From Conchocele bisecta (Eukaryota; Mollusca; Bivalvia; Lucinida; Thyasiridae), in NCBI GenBank assembly GCA_029237695.1, contig CM055272.1:10590042-10654041 (forward strand): a stretch of DNA of 64,000 nt, written 5' to 3'. Positions within the stretch are counted from its first letter, which is position 1, and the number at the start of each line of letters is the position of its first letter. Of the stretch, positions 50,318 through 61,869 are shown piece after piece. Under the pieces are notes generated by a model. It saw nothing but the letters and a program-made list of their open reading frames with translations, searched no databases and had not been told where the DNA came from. Both the position numbers and the translations under genes were made by a program.

Positions 50318-50519
50318 ACATGACACCGTTGCTCCACTAAAATTAAAAGCTGTCAAAAATAAATGATATAATGATTTTATTTTAAAATACATCTCATGCA
50401 AATAGTTATACGCCGGTATCGTGGATAGAAACACATTAAAAAATCCGATGGAGTGGCCGAGCTAAGTTACGTCCGTGACACTGGGCCCCATTATCTCCAT
50501 CCCATATCTTAAAATTGCT

Positions 50520-50910
50520 GTAAATATTTTCAGGATTTACCAATCTAATATAATCTTTGAACATGTCAACAGACGGGGGGGGGGGGGGGGGGCCAGCGAC
50601 CCTGTCTGAAACTCTGGTGGGCCAAGGTTGATGGTTACACCCCGTGGTGTGACCGTCACATCGGCCTGCCGGAGTTAGGATAGGGGGCGCTCGCCACTCA
50701 CCACCCCAACACTCTAAACACACAGACGGTGAGGGCAGCGGCCCTGTCCGAAGCTCTGGTGGGCCAAGGTTGGTGGTTACACCCCGTGGTGTGACCGTCA
50801 CATCGGCCTGCCGGAGTTAGGATAGGGGGCGCTCGCCACTCACCACTCCAACAGTAAATATTTTCAGGATTTACCAATCTAATATAATCTTTAAACATGT
50901 CAATAGACGT
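50520..50910. repeat. Nested direct duplications with poly(G)
   Basis: GGTGGGCCAAGGTTG ... GGAGTTAGGATAGGGGGCGC appears twice (about 50591-50707, 50735-50850) and GATTTACCAATCTAATATAA twice (50536, 50866). A G18-scale run is at about 50575-50592. Confidence 0.9.
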
Positions 50911-53900
50911 CCGTACACTCGGCCGGGAGGTGTTACTCATTCTAGAGTGAATAGTCGAATGACGAACAACATCACTTGTGTCGGGGATACATGTTTCTCC
51001 GGCAACGAGAGGACTGTTGCATACTATGCTGCTCGTCTGCCTGCTAGATGCTCGCACCTAATAATAATACTAGAATTAATATTTGATCAATGGTGGCAGC
51101 CGGGTGCTGCCTGCATCCAATGCTACAACAATTCTCACCTTTAGTCTGCTCACTGGTGCCACTGGTCTCATAACAATACCGAGTTGACTTGCAACAAGGA
51201 AAGTAAAATAATGACACGATATGCGATGCAATCAAATAAGTACAATATAACTGCACCTATATTTCTTCCATAATGGTAGTACCTGGCGCGGTTATCATTG
51301 ATCACGAGGCAATCAACCCAAACAACCAACTATTACAATCATTAATCATACAGACCCATCAAACTCAAACAGTTAATATGGTGCCCGGTCGGACGAGTGG
51401 TTAGCACAACTGAATCGGGTAGCTCCGAACGCCAATGCCTTTGACTGACGGCTGGCGTCAAACAAATAGCAAACCCTAGATCATTTTAACGATATCCTGC
51501 GAGCTGCCGCCCCCTGGGTGGACACTGTATTAACTCCCGAACGGACCGTATGGGGACGGGGCCGCGGGGGGGGGGGGGGGTGTCAGCGTATGGCTGGCCG
51601 CCACTTGGGAATCCCGTCCGCTTGCGGCTGCGAAGGCCATTCGAGCATAACCATAGCTAAAACTAACATACAAGTAATCCCACCCAATGGGTATGTACTC
51701 GATCGGAACTGGCCCAGGAAAGTTTCTTGCGTATGGACTGCCTTATCGAGGATTAGTACTGGGAAATTAACGAGACGATATGTACAGGCTCGTGTGGGCT
51801 AACACATGAATCCAAAATTAACATACAAGTAATCCCACCCAACGAGTGTACGGAATTCTACCCACCACAATCCCGATATGCTATTATGTACTATGTTAGA
51901 CTAGACTTAGTAGATTATATTTAGTAGTAGTGGTAAGGGTAATGAGTGGAAAGAGGAAGGGTCAACAATTGGTCTGGTACCGGTGGAACTCGCTTCACTG
52001 ACGAAGCCTGTTTAGTCGGTGACGGACGGACTCTTCTTGCACGCATTATTGTTGGCCTGCCTTCTAACCACTCAAGCCAGACTACTTCTGGTATTTTAAT
52101 CAAACTGCAACAATAGGGTGAGTGGTGGGATTTTACATATATGCATAGACGTACTTGTATATATATCCATGTACATATATAGAGCGTGCACCGTCTGATA
52201 ACAAAATATATTGGACTCGCAGAGATTGACATCGATCCTTGCATGAAATGCCTCGGCTTCGTTCGGTCTCTGTTTGGACGGCTGGTGTCGTGGGGATATC
52301 GTTGTCGGGAACCGTAAAGTCGCCCCGAACCCCTGCGATATCAGCCGTTAGAAACAGTAATAATATACAAAAAAAAAAAAAAAAAAAATAAAAAAATAAT
52401 TATCCAATGCACACACATTATTCGAAAATAGCACTGTACTCGAGTGAGCAATGACATTGGTTGAACCTAGCCACTACCCGAATACGTCACAATCCAAATA
52501 ACTGCATAGCGGTCTGGTCGATGGGTGGGTAGTAAGTCGGAAACAAGTGCCGCTCTAATATAAACTTGTATTTTAACTGTAATGTAATTTTAAAATTGGC
52601 CCTATACTACATCAATAAAAAACACATAGGAACACATACGTCTAGGTCCACACTGTCGCCGAGGAGTAATCATAATACACATATGTATACATGTCCATGA
52701 TATGTACATATGCAAAAATGTATAGCATAACCAGGAGTCCCATTTCCAATACACGAAACAGATAGGGACCATACAATTGATGCTGAATAACCATACATGT
52801 TCTTCTCCCAAGATTCGTTGTAGCACCAATGCGTCACCAACGAAGCGACACCGAGAGGACCGCATCCAGGTACACCGATACTTGTCTAGTAAGTAGACAA
52901 ATATCAACGACTCTACTAGGTCACAACTGGTCTGGTCCATCCCAGGCAAGCGTCTAGGGAGTTCAGAATCTGCGGACGTAATACACTCATGTCACCCATA
53001 AGTCCACTCAGTCCATCCTATGATGGACCGCGCAAGACACGGGGGCGGCTCATAGCTCCCTTACGTGTGTCTCGTCCCGAATGGCAGGGTGACAGTTTTT
53101 TGTAATTTTTACTACATCCAAGCACGCAATAATAGCTTACTTCCGCCCAATACGGACGGTCCCTTACACGCATAGGCATTATACATGTACACAATACTCC
53201 GCAAAGCAGCGTGTAGTGTAGTAAAGAATATGCATAACATAAACAAATATAAACTCACACACCCATTGTGTCCGGTAAAACCACTAAGGCGACCAAGTCA
53301 ACATATGAAGTCATAGAAGACAGAAGCTGCTCCCGCTGATTGAAAGCCGGGAGTGCTTGGTGAACCCGGGTGTCACAAATAACCGGTGGATCCACTCCAT
53401 GCAGACACGACGCTAGAAGAAAGAAGCTCAAGAACGGAGGATTTCTGCCTGCAACAATATACCTCAAAGCGCCGAACTGTTTCTGTGCAGTTAGTGGTCG
53501 AGCCGGGCATAATGGTCTCATCATATTGTCCATATAGTCAATCAAAAGAATCTGGCCCTATGGGGACCAGCTATTTCGCCCTTAGGGCAGTAGATGAGCC
53601 AAGTCAATATGACATTGGACATAACTCTGACAGACACACTTAGATAGGCACGCACCCACAACATATACATACACAATCCAGATAAGGGCATCTGTGATTT
53701 TCATGCACACAGCTCACTCAAACACAAACCAGATGCGGTCCTCGCGGTGTAGCCAGACGCCTACGACACCAACAAAGAGAAGATCAGAACGAAATAAAAC
53801 AAACTTAGTCCCCCCTCCTCGGGGACAAGGCCTCGCTCGTGTCTACCACCCACTCAGTGGGAGGTGGCCTAGGCCTCTGTGGACCCGACATCGGGTCGTT

Positions 53901-54242
53901 TCCTCTGTGTTGCATACTGGGCAGTGTCATGCTATATGCGCCTTGGGATCTGTGGCGGAATGAGCTGCCTGGGTGTTGCCAGTGGCGGCCTTGTGGGTGG
54001 CTTGGGCATGGCTTGCCTGTCTCCTCGTCGCTGCGAGTCGGTTGCGGTGCGGAGCCTCCGGTTGTCACTGACTGTGGTGTCCCGGTCTGCAGTGGGTGGG
54101 TCGGTGGCTCGGCTGCTCCGGCTCGGCCTGCGCTGTTGCTCCTCTGTGGGCGTTGGATTTGCCCATATCACGTGGATCCGTCTCTGCTTGGTCTGTCTTG
54201 CCTCGTCCAACCCTCTAATAGCATTAGCAGGTAATATAACAA
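50911..54242. other. Interior of the TIR element, unassigned
   Basis: No protein family recognised. Minus-strand open stretches with splice-like edges at 53545-53255, 52949-52602 and 52104-51921 may be decayed exons. A poly(A)-like run is at about 52371-52398; ACATACAAGTAATCCCACCC occurs twice (51667, 51820). 53810-54240 is GC-rich and may be a former coding exon on the minus strand (Arg/Pro-rich). Confidence 0.35.
51921..52104 (-). pseudogene. Possible terminal exon of an unknown gene in the element
   Basis: Minus-strand acceptor CACCCTATTGTTGCAG above 52104, then LIKIPEVVWLEWLEGRPTIM and a basic, proline-rich tail ending at a TAA at 51921. Not recognised. Could belong to the transposon or to captured DNA. 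Confidence 0.3.
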
Positions 54243-54510
54243 TGTAACGGCTGAGTATCCATATATCATGTGCACGCACACTCGGCCCTCTTCACGGTCT
54301 GACATATCGGCATTGTGCAATAGGAGAATGAACTAATTAGGTTAAACTCACCGCCTCATCGTCTCCTTCATTTAATGCACATATTTCGACTTTATCGCAT
54401 ATATTAGTAAATTCAGAAACAAATGGGCCAACGGCCATTGGCCTGATCATTTACGGGCACATGCCCGGGTATGGAAGGTCTTCGAGCCATTTCCCACCCT
54501 TAAATATAAG
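54243..54510 (+). repeat. Second copy of a 270-bp repeat
   Basis: About 80 percent like 44279-44553 by eye (shared TTTAATGCACATATTTCGAC and CGGAAACAAACGGGCCAACG-like text). Lies just before the FLYWCH-like exon; could be its promoter region or an older insertion. Confidence 0.8.
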
Positions 54511-54545
54511 AATACAGTATTGTCATCATATTGCATTTTCTCAAC

Positions 54546-54698
54546 ATGGAAGTAATTCTAAGTAACAAGGGTGCTAAGAAGCTCTGTTATGAGGGGTTTT
54601 CATACACACAGAAAAGTACCAACAAGTCTACAATCCGGTGATAATGCTCGCAAAGAAAATCGAAGAATTGAACTGGCAAAGATGTCACTGATATATTG
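54546..54698 (+). pseudogene. FLYWCH-type zinc-finger exon, broken
   Basis: Starts ATG, MEVILSNKGAKKLCYEGFSY, then TQKSTNKSTIR; here two stops (54639-54644) replace what should be a Trp-x pair before CSQRKSKN, and a third stop (54669) stands where the second Cys is expected, before TGKDVTDIL. This is the layout of a FLYWCH finger as found at the N-terminus of Mutator-like transposases. Donor GTAAGT at 54699, phase 0. Confidence 0.75.
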
Positions 54699-55218
54699 GT
54701 AAGTTTACTTTTAACAGTGATATTTTGTAAACTTGTTGTTGAATATGTGAAGTACTGGCTCTGGTGAATATGTGAAGTACAGGAATCTGTTTATCATGTT
54801 GCAAAACCTACAGCAGTTTACCACATGGTACCTGATACATGATTAATGTGTCAATACAATACTGATAAGATAGATGTTTTTATGCTAAATATTATGAATT
54901 ATTATTGTAAACAATTATTCTATTACAGATATCGGAAGTATTCTAAACAATATTTACATAATCAGACACTTTATGTTTAGACAAACACAGATATTGACAA
55001 TGTTTTAATGATTGGTAAGGCAAACATTACAGACAGCTTTTGAACCATGTGATTAGTATTAATCAGTTTATGTAAGTATGGACAAACAGTGGTTGTTAAG
55101 TTATTATAAACAAACTAATTATATACCTATACCCAGCAGCGCTCCAGATAAGCAACGTATTGTAGATATATTTTTCTTAACTCTAAATGTAATATAAATA
55201 TCACATCTAATATTGCAG

Positions 55219-55383
55219 GTACGAGCAGCGACAGGCAACGTTGCCAGTCTAAAAAGAAGCATACGCCTTGTTAAGCGTGGTACAGCACCAACAGAGCCCA
55301 GCAACATCAAGGGTATCCCTCGTCCATTACCAGAATCCTACACTACGACCGGGGGAGCAGAGAATAAGAAGATATTAACATGA
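55219..55383 (+). pseudogene. Exon following the FLYWCH-like exon
   Basis: Acceptor TAATATTGCAG ends at 55218; phase 0 frame VRAATGNVASLKRSIRLVKR, then PTEPSNIKGIPRPLPESY, ending TGA at 55381-55383. In FLYWCH-MULE proteins a basic helix and a proline-bearing turn follow the finger in the same place. The expected His pair is not seen and no transposase core follows. Confidence 0.6.
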
Positions 55384-55439
55384 ATAAAATGATAATTTAA
55401 ATTCACATTCATTCCTATTCCATAGCATCTGTCCTCCCT

Positions 55440-55625
55440 ATGTGGGGCATTTGTCCACCATATATAAACAAAGTCGGGGCATTTGTCCGCCCCATGCAAA
55501 GATAGTCGGGATTTTGTCCTCCCTATGTGGGGCATATGTCCGCCCTATACAAACATTGTCGGGGCATTTGTCCTATCCTGTCATTTTTGGAGTCGGGGCA
55601 TTTGTCCGTCGGGGCTTTTGTTCTA
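55440..55625. repeat. Right terminal inverted repeat
   Basis: GTCGGGGCATTTGTCC-type motif repeated about seven times; mirrors the left end in order, so the two are true inverted copies rather than two unrelated arrays. Confidence 0.9.
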
Positions 55626-55639
55626 CATTTCTTGTTTTA

Positions 55640-56669
55640 CAACCTCTAAGCAAACAAAGTGACCACACATTGTTTGACACTTGACAATTATTTAATTACA
55701 CAATACAGGGTGTGACGATCCTTTCTTATTAAAACTACATGTTATTATCAAATTGTCAACTATTTAAATTACCAATATTGTCCTTAAAGGAGATATAACA
55801 CGCTTCTGTTTTCGCGATACGCTAATCAGGGCCGTAGCCAGAGGTGAAAATCTACCGCGGCAAATCTGATAGTGGGAGCGCGTAGCGTGACCCGCATCGT
55901 AAAAGAAAAATCGGCAATATTCCTACCGAGGCAACTGCCTCGGTTCGCATGAACGTGGCTACGGCCATGCGCTTATGTATTCATCATCTATATATCAAAT
56001 AAAACAAATTTTACAGTAATCCGACCAGTATGTGCCGTTCTTTTACGGATTTCATATTCCGGACAACCAGTTTTTCCAGCCATGACTGCATGACTAACTT
56101 CCCCTTATTTTGCTTACCACAGTTATTTCCCTTTGCGGTTGCGTGGGTATATGACGTATCAGTAGAACTTCCGAAATGAATGCATAATACGATTATTACA
56201 CGTAATAGTTCAACAGACTACTTAGAACTCCAGTTTATTAGACCGCTGATATAAATATATGGGACTGTACTGTACTATAAAAATATAAGAATTACCTAGT
56301 TACAAACTACATACTGAAATGCGACAGTGGGTGACAAAATGGACATACTGTGCAATTTTCAACAGCTGTAGGATACCAGTCTGTATATACATTTATTTAT
56401 ATTTACATCGTCAAGTCTACTAAATCAGGCGGGCAACGGAGTAGACATTTAATTATCAGAGCTGTCAGGTGCATAGATGGGTCTGGTGCTATGCTGGTCA
56501 AACTGTCATAACGTCATTCTTGTAGGCCTTTGTCCACTTACAATGAAACAATGCTGTACATGGGGTCACTTAAGGAAAGCCCGGTGTGACAGCAGTGGGA
56601 AAATTAGTCGCTCTCATTGCCACGGGGGGTGGGGTCTTGTTTGAAGATTGTGTCAACATCCGCTGTACA
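55640..56669. other. Right flank of the large element
   Basis: A MITE with GGCCGTAGCCA ends at 55829-55971; otherwise no feature. Confidence 0.5.
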
Positions 56670-56912
56670 CTGCGACTGAGAAGGTGAAATAAGCCAAACA
56701 CAACACGGGGCTTATAGGGCGTGTGCGACCAGTGTAGATCCAGTTCAGCCTGTACATTCGCACATTCTGAACAGGATCTGCACTTTTCGGCATTCCTTCA
56801 ATAAAACACACTAACATGCAATCTAGATTTAGACTACAGGAGTTTTATATTTGATTAGGACCTACGCTAGTCACAAATCACACAAACCCCATTTCTCCAG
56901 TCTCAGCCACAT
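56670..56912. mobile_element. MITE, TGTGACTGGAGAAATGGGGC family
   Basis: Left end decayed, right end clear (CCCCATTTCTCCAGTCTCAG). Confidence 0.8.
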
Positions 56913-58244
56913 ATAGGACCAAGCTTCGACGTAACCCTCATTTGACAAAACAACGATATTTCTTCTGGAAAATATCTTTAGTTTTTAACATCAAGTCCAA
57001 ACATTTTCTATTTATTTGAAACGTAGGAAAATAGATTAGAAATAGTAAAGAATTTACTGTACATGTGAAAATTGAATATATACTTTTAATTCTTTTTATC
57101 TGTCAACGAACAAAATATGTGATTTAGTTATATTTCAGTATTCGAAAACAGTATTTACGGAAAAATAAGCGAGTGGAAATTCAAGTTACACAATTTTAGT
57201 CCTGCAATATAACATTCATCCATGTATGAAATATACAAATATTACAAACACATCAAGATTGGATTTTCGGAACTGTAGAAAGCACCCTGATGTGCACAGT
57301 GTATCTATTCTACCATGCCTGTCAAATTGGACTCAACCAATCAGCTTGGCATAGGTGTGGCCTCGCGGATTCAATATACACCTGCCGCAAATAAACAAAA
57401 TGGATCCAACCAATCAGCATAGAATAGGTGTGTCTTCATTAAATTCAGAATACACCTGTCCCAAGATCCACTTCCCTATTTGCCTGCGGTCAAATCATCG
57501 GATAAGTTGTTTGCTATTAATGACCTCCGGCGGCATCCGTTTGAACATAGCTACACATGCGTGTAATTGTACAAGTATGCCGAAGTAACATTCTGCAAAG
57601 CATTGCAGAATCAATTTACGAAATGTCGGAGATTAGCATTTTGTAAAAAAAAATATAGAAATATAACATTTAATTTCACTTTTTGTTTCTGATTCTGGCT
57701 CTGCTGTCTGTTTGACCGTGAATTACAACCGACTTCCGCACAGATAGTCGTCGCCGACGATTGCAACCAACGTTTTATAAGTATAACTAAGCGAAGGAAA
57801 CAAATAACGATTAACGTATATATTAAATGACAAAAACGAAGAAAGTATGCAACAAATACATGATATGATGTTCTAAGCTGTTCTACTGCTACGTCATAGT
57901 GGTTATTTTTACAGCGCCACATCGCTCCAGTAGGTCGCAGTAACAGGAGAGATAAGCGATGACCAATTCATTGCATGGCTCTGTATAGGTGTCAGATAAG
58001 GTGCGATATGAGAAATCGCAATATCACGAAAAATACAAACGAACCGGACATCGGTTATTAGGGTCGCCGTTGTTCTTTTTAGCGCGTTTTGTAGAAAATA
58101 AGTGATAGTTTGTAATGTGACCTTTAAAACAGAATTAGGCTGAATTCTTTTTTAAAAAGCAGGAAAAATTATGTGAAAAAGCATATACGTAGCCACAAAA
58201 GAAACATATACATATTTTGAAAGCATAACTTAGCAACAAGAATT
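56913..58244. other. Apparently unique sequence with paired CCAAT boxes
   Basis: A 73-bp spaced duplication at about 57331-57475 carries AACCAATCAG twice (CCAATCAG at 57337-57344 and 57410-57417) and TAGGTGTG/ACACCTG words. No exon recognised. Confidence 0.4.
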
Positions 58245-58445
58245 CCGCGGAATCAAATGTCCCGCATTGACCTCGAGCCTGGGCCCGAAAGCAATTTTCA
58301 CTGGCCCGAACATATTATACAATTATTGACTAGTGAGCCATAGCATATCGGATTATATTCTATGGCTCACTAGTCAATAATTGTTTTATTATATATGATA
58401 ATAGTCCGTATTTAGCACTTACGACCTTATGCTACTAGACAACAA
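58245..58445 (-). repeat. Hairpin element, reverse copy
   Basis: Reverse of the tandem copies at 31481-32010, with the same ACAATTATTGACTAGTGAGC hairpin. Confidence 0.9.
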
Positions 58446-58499
58446 GAGTATTCAGAAGACAACGAAGCTCGCCTGTTGGCAGCCTTCATTCAAACTTGT

Positions 58500-59200
58500 C
58501 ACAGTTGTATGAAAAACATGAATATTATATAACTTGACCTTGAGATAAGGGGTGGGCGGTGGACCTTGACATTGAGGTCAGTGGTGGAAGGTGGGTCGTG
58601 GATTTGATATAGCATGATATAGCATATTAAGATGAATACATGTATGAAATATTAATGCGCTCCCTGAAAAGGGAAGGAAAACAAAATTTAACCCAGCGTT
58701 AAGTTTATGAACACACTAAGTTGGTGATTTTCTACAGCATGATAGCTATTCACATGAGGAATGCATGTATAAATGTGCTAAGTTTGTGACCTTGGCCTTG
58801 GCGAAAGGGGTGGGGGGGGGGGGGCGGTCATGGATTTGCTGTAGCACAATAGAGTATCATCAGATGAATGCATGTATGAAATATGAAGGTGTTCCCTGTA
58901 AAGAAACAGAAGTTATAAAAAGACATTTACTCCAACGTTAAGTTTATGATGTTGATCTTGGGGAAAGGGGTGGGGTGGGTCATGGATTTGCTGTAGCACA
59001 ATAGCGGATCATCAGATGAATGCATGTATGAACTAGATTGGTCAGTAAGCGAGGCTTACGGAATACCCCCCGCGTGGGCCCAGGTACACCTAAATATGTA
59101 AAATTATCCAAGTGTGTGTGCTTGTGACCTTGACTCTGGGCTTAGCGGGGGCGGCACGAACGTGAATGTGAAGCAGATCCGAGCAAGGAAATAGAAGTTA
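58500..59200 (+). repeat. Diverged satellite-related units
   Basis: Units with GTCATGGATTTGCTGTAGCA, GAATGCATGTATGAAATAT and AACGTTAAGTTTATGA, the same family as 61870-62645 and a distant relative of the 169-bp satellite. Confidence 0.85.
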
Positions 59201-61735
59201 TAACCGATTTCTCTGATGTTAAGTTTTGTAAAGAGACTAAGTATGTGATATTGACCTTGGGATTAGCGGGGATATGTCACAGCATGATAGTAGAGCCTTA
59301 GAGGAATGCATGCATGAAATATTAAGACTTTTAGATGAGGTTATAACATATTTCTCGGATGTTAAGTTTTGTAAAGAGACCATGTATTTGACCTTGACCT
59401 TGGGATCAGCGGGGGTTGGACGGTCGTGGATTTGGCACAGCATGGTAGTAGAGCCTTACCGGAATGCATGTGTGAACTATTAAGCATTTTAGATGAAGGA
59501 AATAGAAGTTATAACAATATGTCTGATGTTAAGTTTTGTAAAGAGTCTAAGTATTTAACCTTGACCATGGGATCAGCGGGGGTTGGACGGTCGTGGATTT
59601 GGTACAGCATGGTAGTAGAGACTTACAGGAATGCATGTGTGAAATATTAAGCACTTTAGATGAAAGAAATAGAAGTTATAACAATATATATCTGATGTTA
59701 AGTTTTGTAAAGAGACTAAGTAGTTGACCTTGACCATGGGATCAGCGGCGGTTGGACGGTCGTGGATTTGACACAGCATGGTAGTAGAGCCTTACAGGAA
59801 TGCATGTGTGAAATATTAAGCATTTTAGATGAAGGAAATAGAAGTTATAACAATATTTCTCTGATGTTAAGTTTTGTAAAGAGACAAAGTATTTGACCTT
59901 GACCTTGAGGTCAGCGGGGGTTGGACGGTCGTGGATTTGGCACAGCATGTTATTAGAGCCTTACAGGAATGCATGTGTGAAATATTAAGCATTTTAGATG
60001 AAGGAAATAGAAGTTATAACAATATTTCTCTGATGTTAAGTTTTGTAAAGAGACTAAGTATTTGACCTTGACCATGGGATCAGCTGGGGTTGGACGGTCG
60101 TGTATTTGGCACAGCATGGTAGTAGAGCCTTACAGGAATGCATGTGTGAAATATTAAGCATTTTAGATGAAGGAAATAGAAGTTATAACAATATTTCTCT
60201 GATGTTAAGTTTTGTAAAGAGACCATGTATTTGACCGTGACCATGGGATCAGCTGGGGTTGGACGGTCGTGGATTTGGCACAGCATGGTAGTAGAGCCTT
60301 ACAGGAATGCATGTGTGAAATATTAAGCATTTTAGATGAATGAAATAGAAGTTATAACAATATTTCTCTCATATTAAGTTTTGTAAAGAGACTAAGTATT
60401 TGACCTTGGCCATGGGATCAACGGGGGTTGGACGGTCGTGGATTTGGCACAGCATGGTAGTAGAGCCTTACAGGAATGCATGTGTGCAATATTAAGCATT
60501 TTAGATGAAGGAAATAGAAGTTATAGCAATATTTCTCTGATGTTAAGTTTTGTAAAGAGACTAAGTATTTGACCTTGACCATGTGATCAGCGGGGGTTGG
60601 ACGGTCGTGGATTTGGCACAGCATGGTAGTAGAGCCTTACAGGAATGCATGTGTGCAATATTAAGCATTTTAGATGAAGGAAATAGAAGTTATAACAATA
60701 TTTCTCTGATGTTAAGTTTTGTAAAGATACTAAGTATTTGACCTTGACCATGTGATCAGCGGGGGTTGGACGGTCGTGGATTTGGCACAGCATGTTAGTA
60801 GAGCCTTACAGGCATGCATGTGTACAATATTAAGCATTTTAGATGAAGGAAGTAGAAGTTATAACAATATTTCTCTGATGTTATGTTTTGTAAAGCGACC
60901 AAGTATTTGACCTTGACCTTGGGATCAGTGGGGGTTGGACGGTCGTGGATTTGGCACAGCATAGTAGTAGAGCCTTACAGGAATGCATGTGTGAAATATT
61001 AAGCATTTTAGATGAAGGAAATATAAGTTATTACAATATTTCTCTGATGTTAAGTTTTGTAAAGAGACGTAAGTATTTGACCTTGACCATGGGATCAGCG
61101 GGGGTTGGACGGTCGTGGATTTGGCACAGCATGGTAGTAGAGCCTTACAGGAATGCATGTGTGCAATATTAAGCATTTTAGATGAAGGAAATAGAAGTTA
61201 TAACAATATTTCTCTGATGTTAAGTTTTGTAAAGCGACTAAGTATTTGACCTTTGACCTTGGGATCAGCGGGGGTTGGACGGTCGTGGATTTGGCACAGC
61301 ATAGTAGTAGAGCCTTACAGGAATGCATGTGTGAAATATTAAGCATTTTAGATGAAGGAAATAGAAGTTATTACAATATTTCTCTGATGTTAAGTTTTGT
61401 AAAGAGACGTAAGTATTTGACCTTGACCATGGGATCAGCGGGGGTTGGACGGTCGTGGATTTGGCACAGCATGGTAGTAGAGCCCTACAGGAATGCATGT
61501 GTGCAATATTAAGCATTTTAGATGAAGGAAATAGAAGTTATAACAATATTTCTCTGATGTTAAGTTTTGTAAAGCGACTAAGTATTTGATCTTGACCTTG
61601 GGATCAGCGGGGGTTGGACGGTCGTGGAGTTGTCACAGCATAGTAGTAGAGCCTTACAGGAATGCATGTGTGAAATATTAAGCATTTTAGATGAAGGAAA
61701 TAGAAGTTATAACAATATTTATCTGATGTTAAGTT
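59200..61735 (+). repeat. 169-bp satellite, about 15 copies
   Basis: Unit spans GGGGTTGGACGGTCGTGGAT, TTGGCACAGCATGGTAGTAG, AGCCTTACAGGAATGCATGT, AAGCATTTTAGATGAAGGAA, ATTTCTCTGATGTTAAGTTT and TTGACCTTGACCATGGGATC. Spacing is 168-170 bp. Similarity rises toward the right half. Confidence 0.97.
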
Positions 61736-61737
61736 TA

Positions 61738-61815
61738 CGGACGGACGCACACACGGACGGACACGGACGGACGGAGTGTGACGGACGGACGGACGGACGG
61801 ACGGACGAACGGACA
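61738..61815 (+). repeat. ACGG microsatellite
   Basis: GGAC/ACGG tetranucleotides closing the satellite, followed by a short ACAACTCGTTGCAGGGGGTA hairpin-like end. Confidence 0.95.
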
Positions 61816-61869
61816 ACCTGAATCCATTATACCCCACCCCCCACAACTCGTTGCAGGGGGTATAAATAT

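Larger units (their letters stand above)
45278..50337 (+). mobile_element. Non-LTR retrotransposon, APE-RT-RNase H type, 5' truncated
   Basis: Two ORFs. The first has no start codon and an in-frame stop just upstream (45275), so the 5' end is missing. The second has apurinic endonuclease, reverse transcriptase, RNase H and a C-terminal zinc-finger, an order found in the I group (I, Nimb, related). Codon sequence is well kept although frames are broken at about five places. Inserted in the large TIR element. Confidence 0.9.
44982..55630. mobile_element. 10.6-kb Mutator-like composite element
   Basis: Terminal inverted repeats of about 165-180 bp (44988-45155 and 55440-55625) flanked by a 9-bp direct duplication CTTGTTTTA (44973-44981 and 55631-55639). 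A 9-bp target duplication and an internal FLYWCH-like finger are both typical of Mutator-like (MULE, Phantom type) elements. It holds a nested LINE (about 45278-50337) and unassigned sequence 50.4-54.2 kb. No MULE transposase catalytic region was recognised, so the copy is probably non-autonomous. Confidence 0.75.

Noticed and set aside
53839..54247. Overlapping plus-strand frames of about 122-131 codons
   Set aside because: GC-rich composition makes several frames open together; no domain and no splice context on this strand.
44982..55630. Maverick/Polinton
   Set aside because: Duplication is 9 bp rather than 6, and no integrase, polymerase B or capsid-type genes were seen.
59237..61846. 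Repeated minus-strand 68-83 codon frames starting MLCQIHDRP
   Set aside because: They are shadows of the 169-bp satellite; frame continuity changes from unit to unit and no domain is present.
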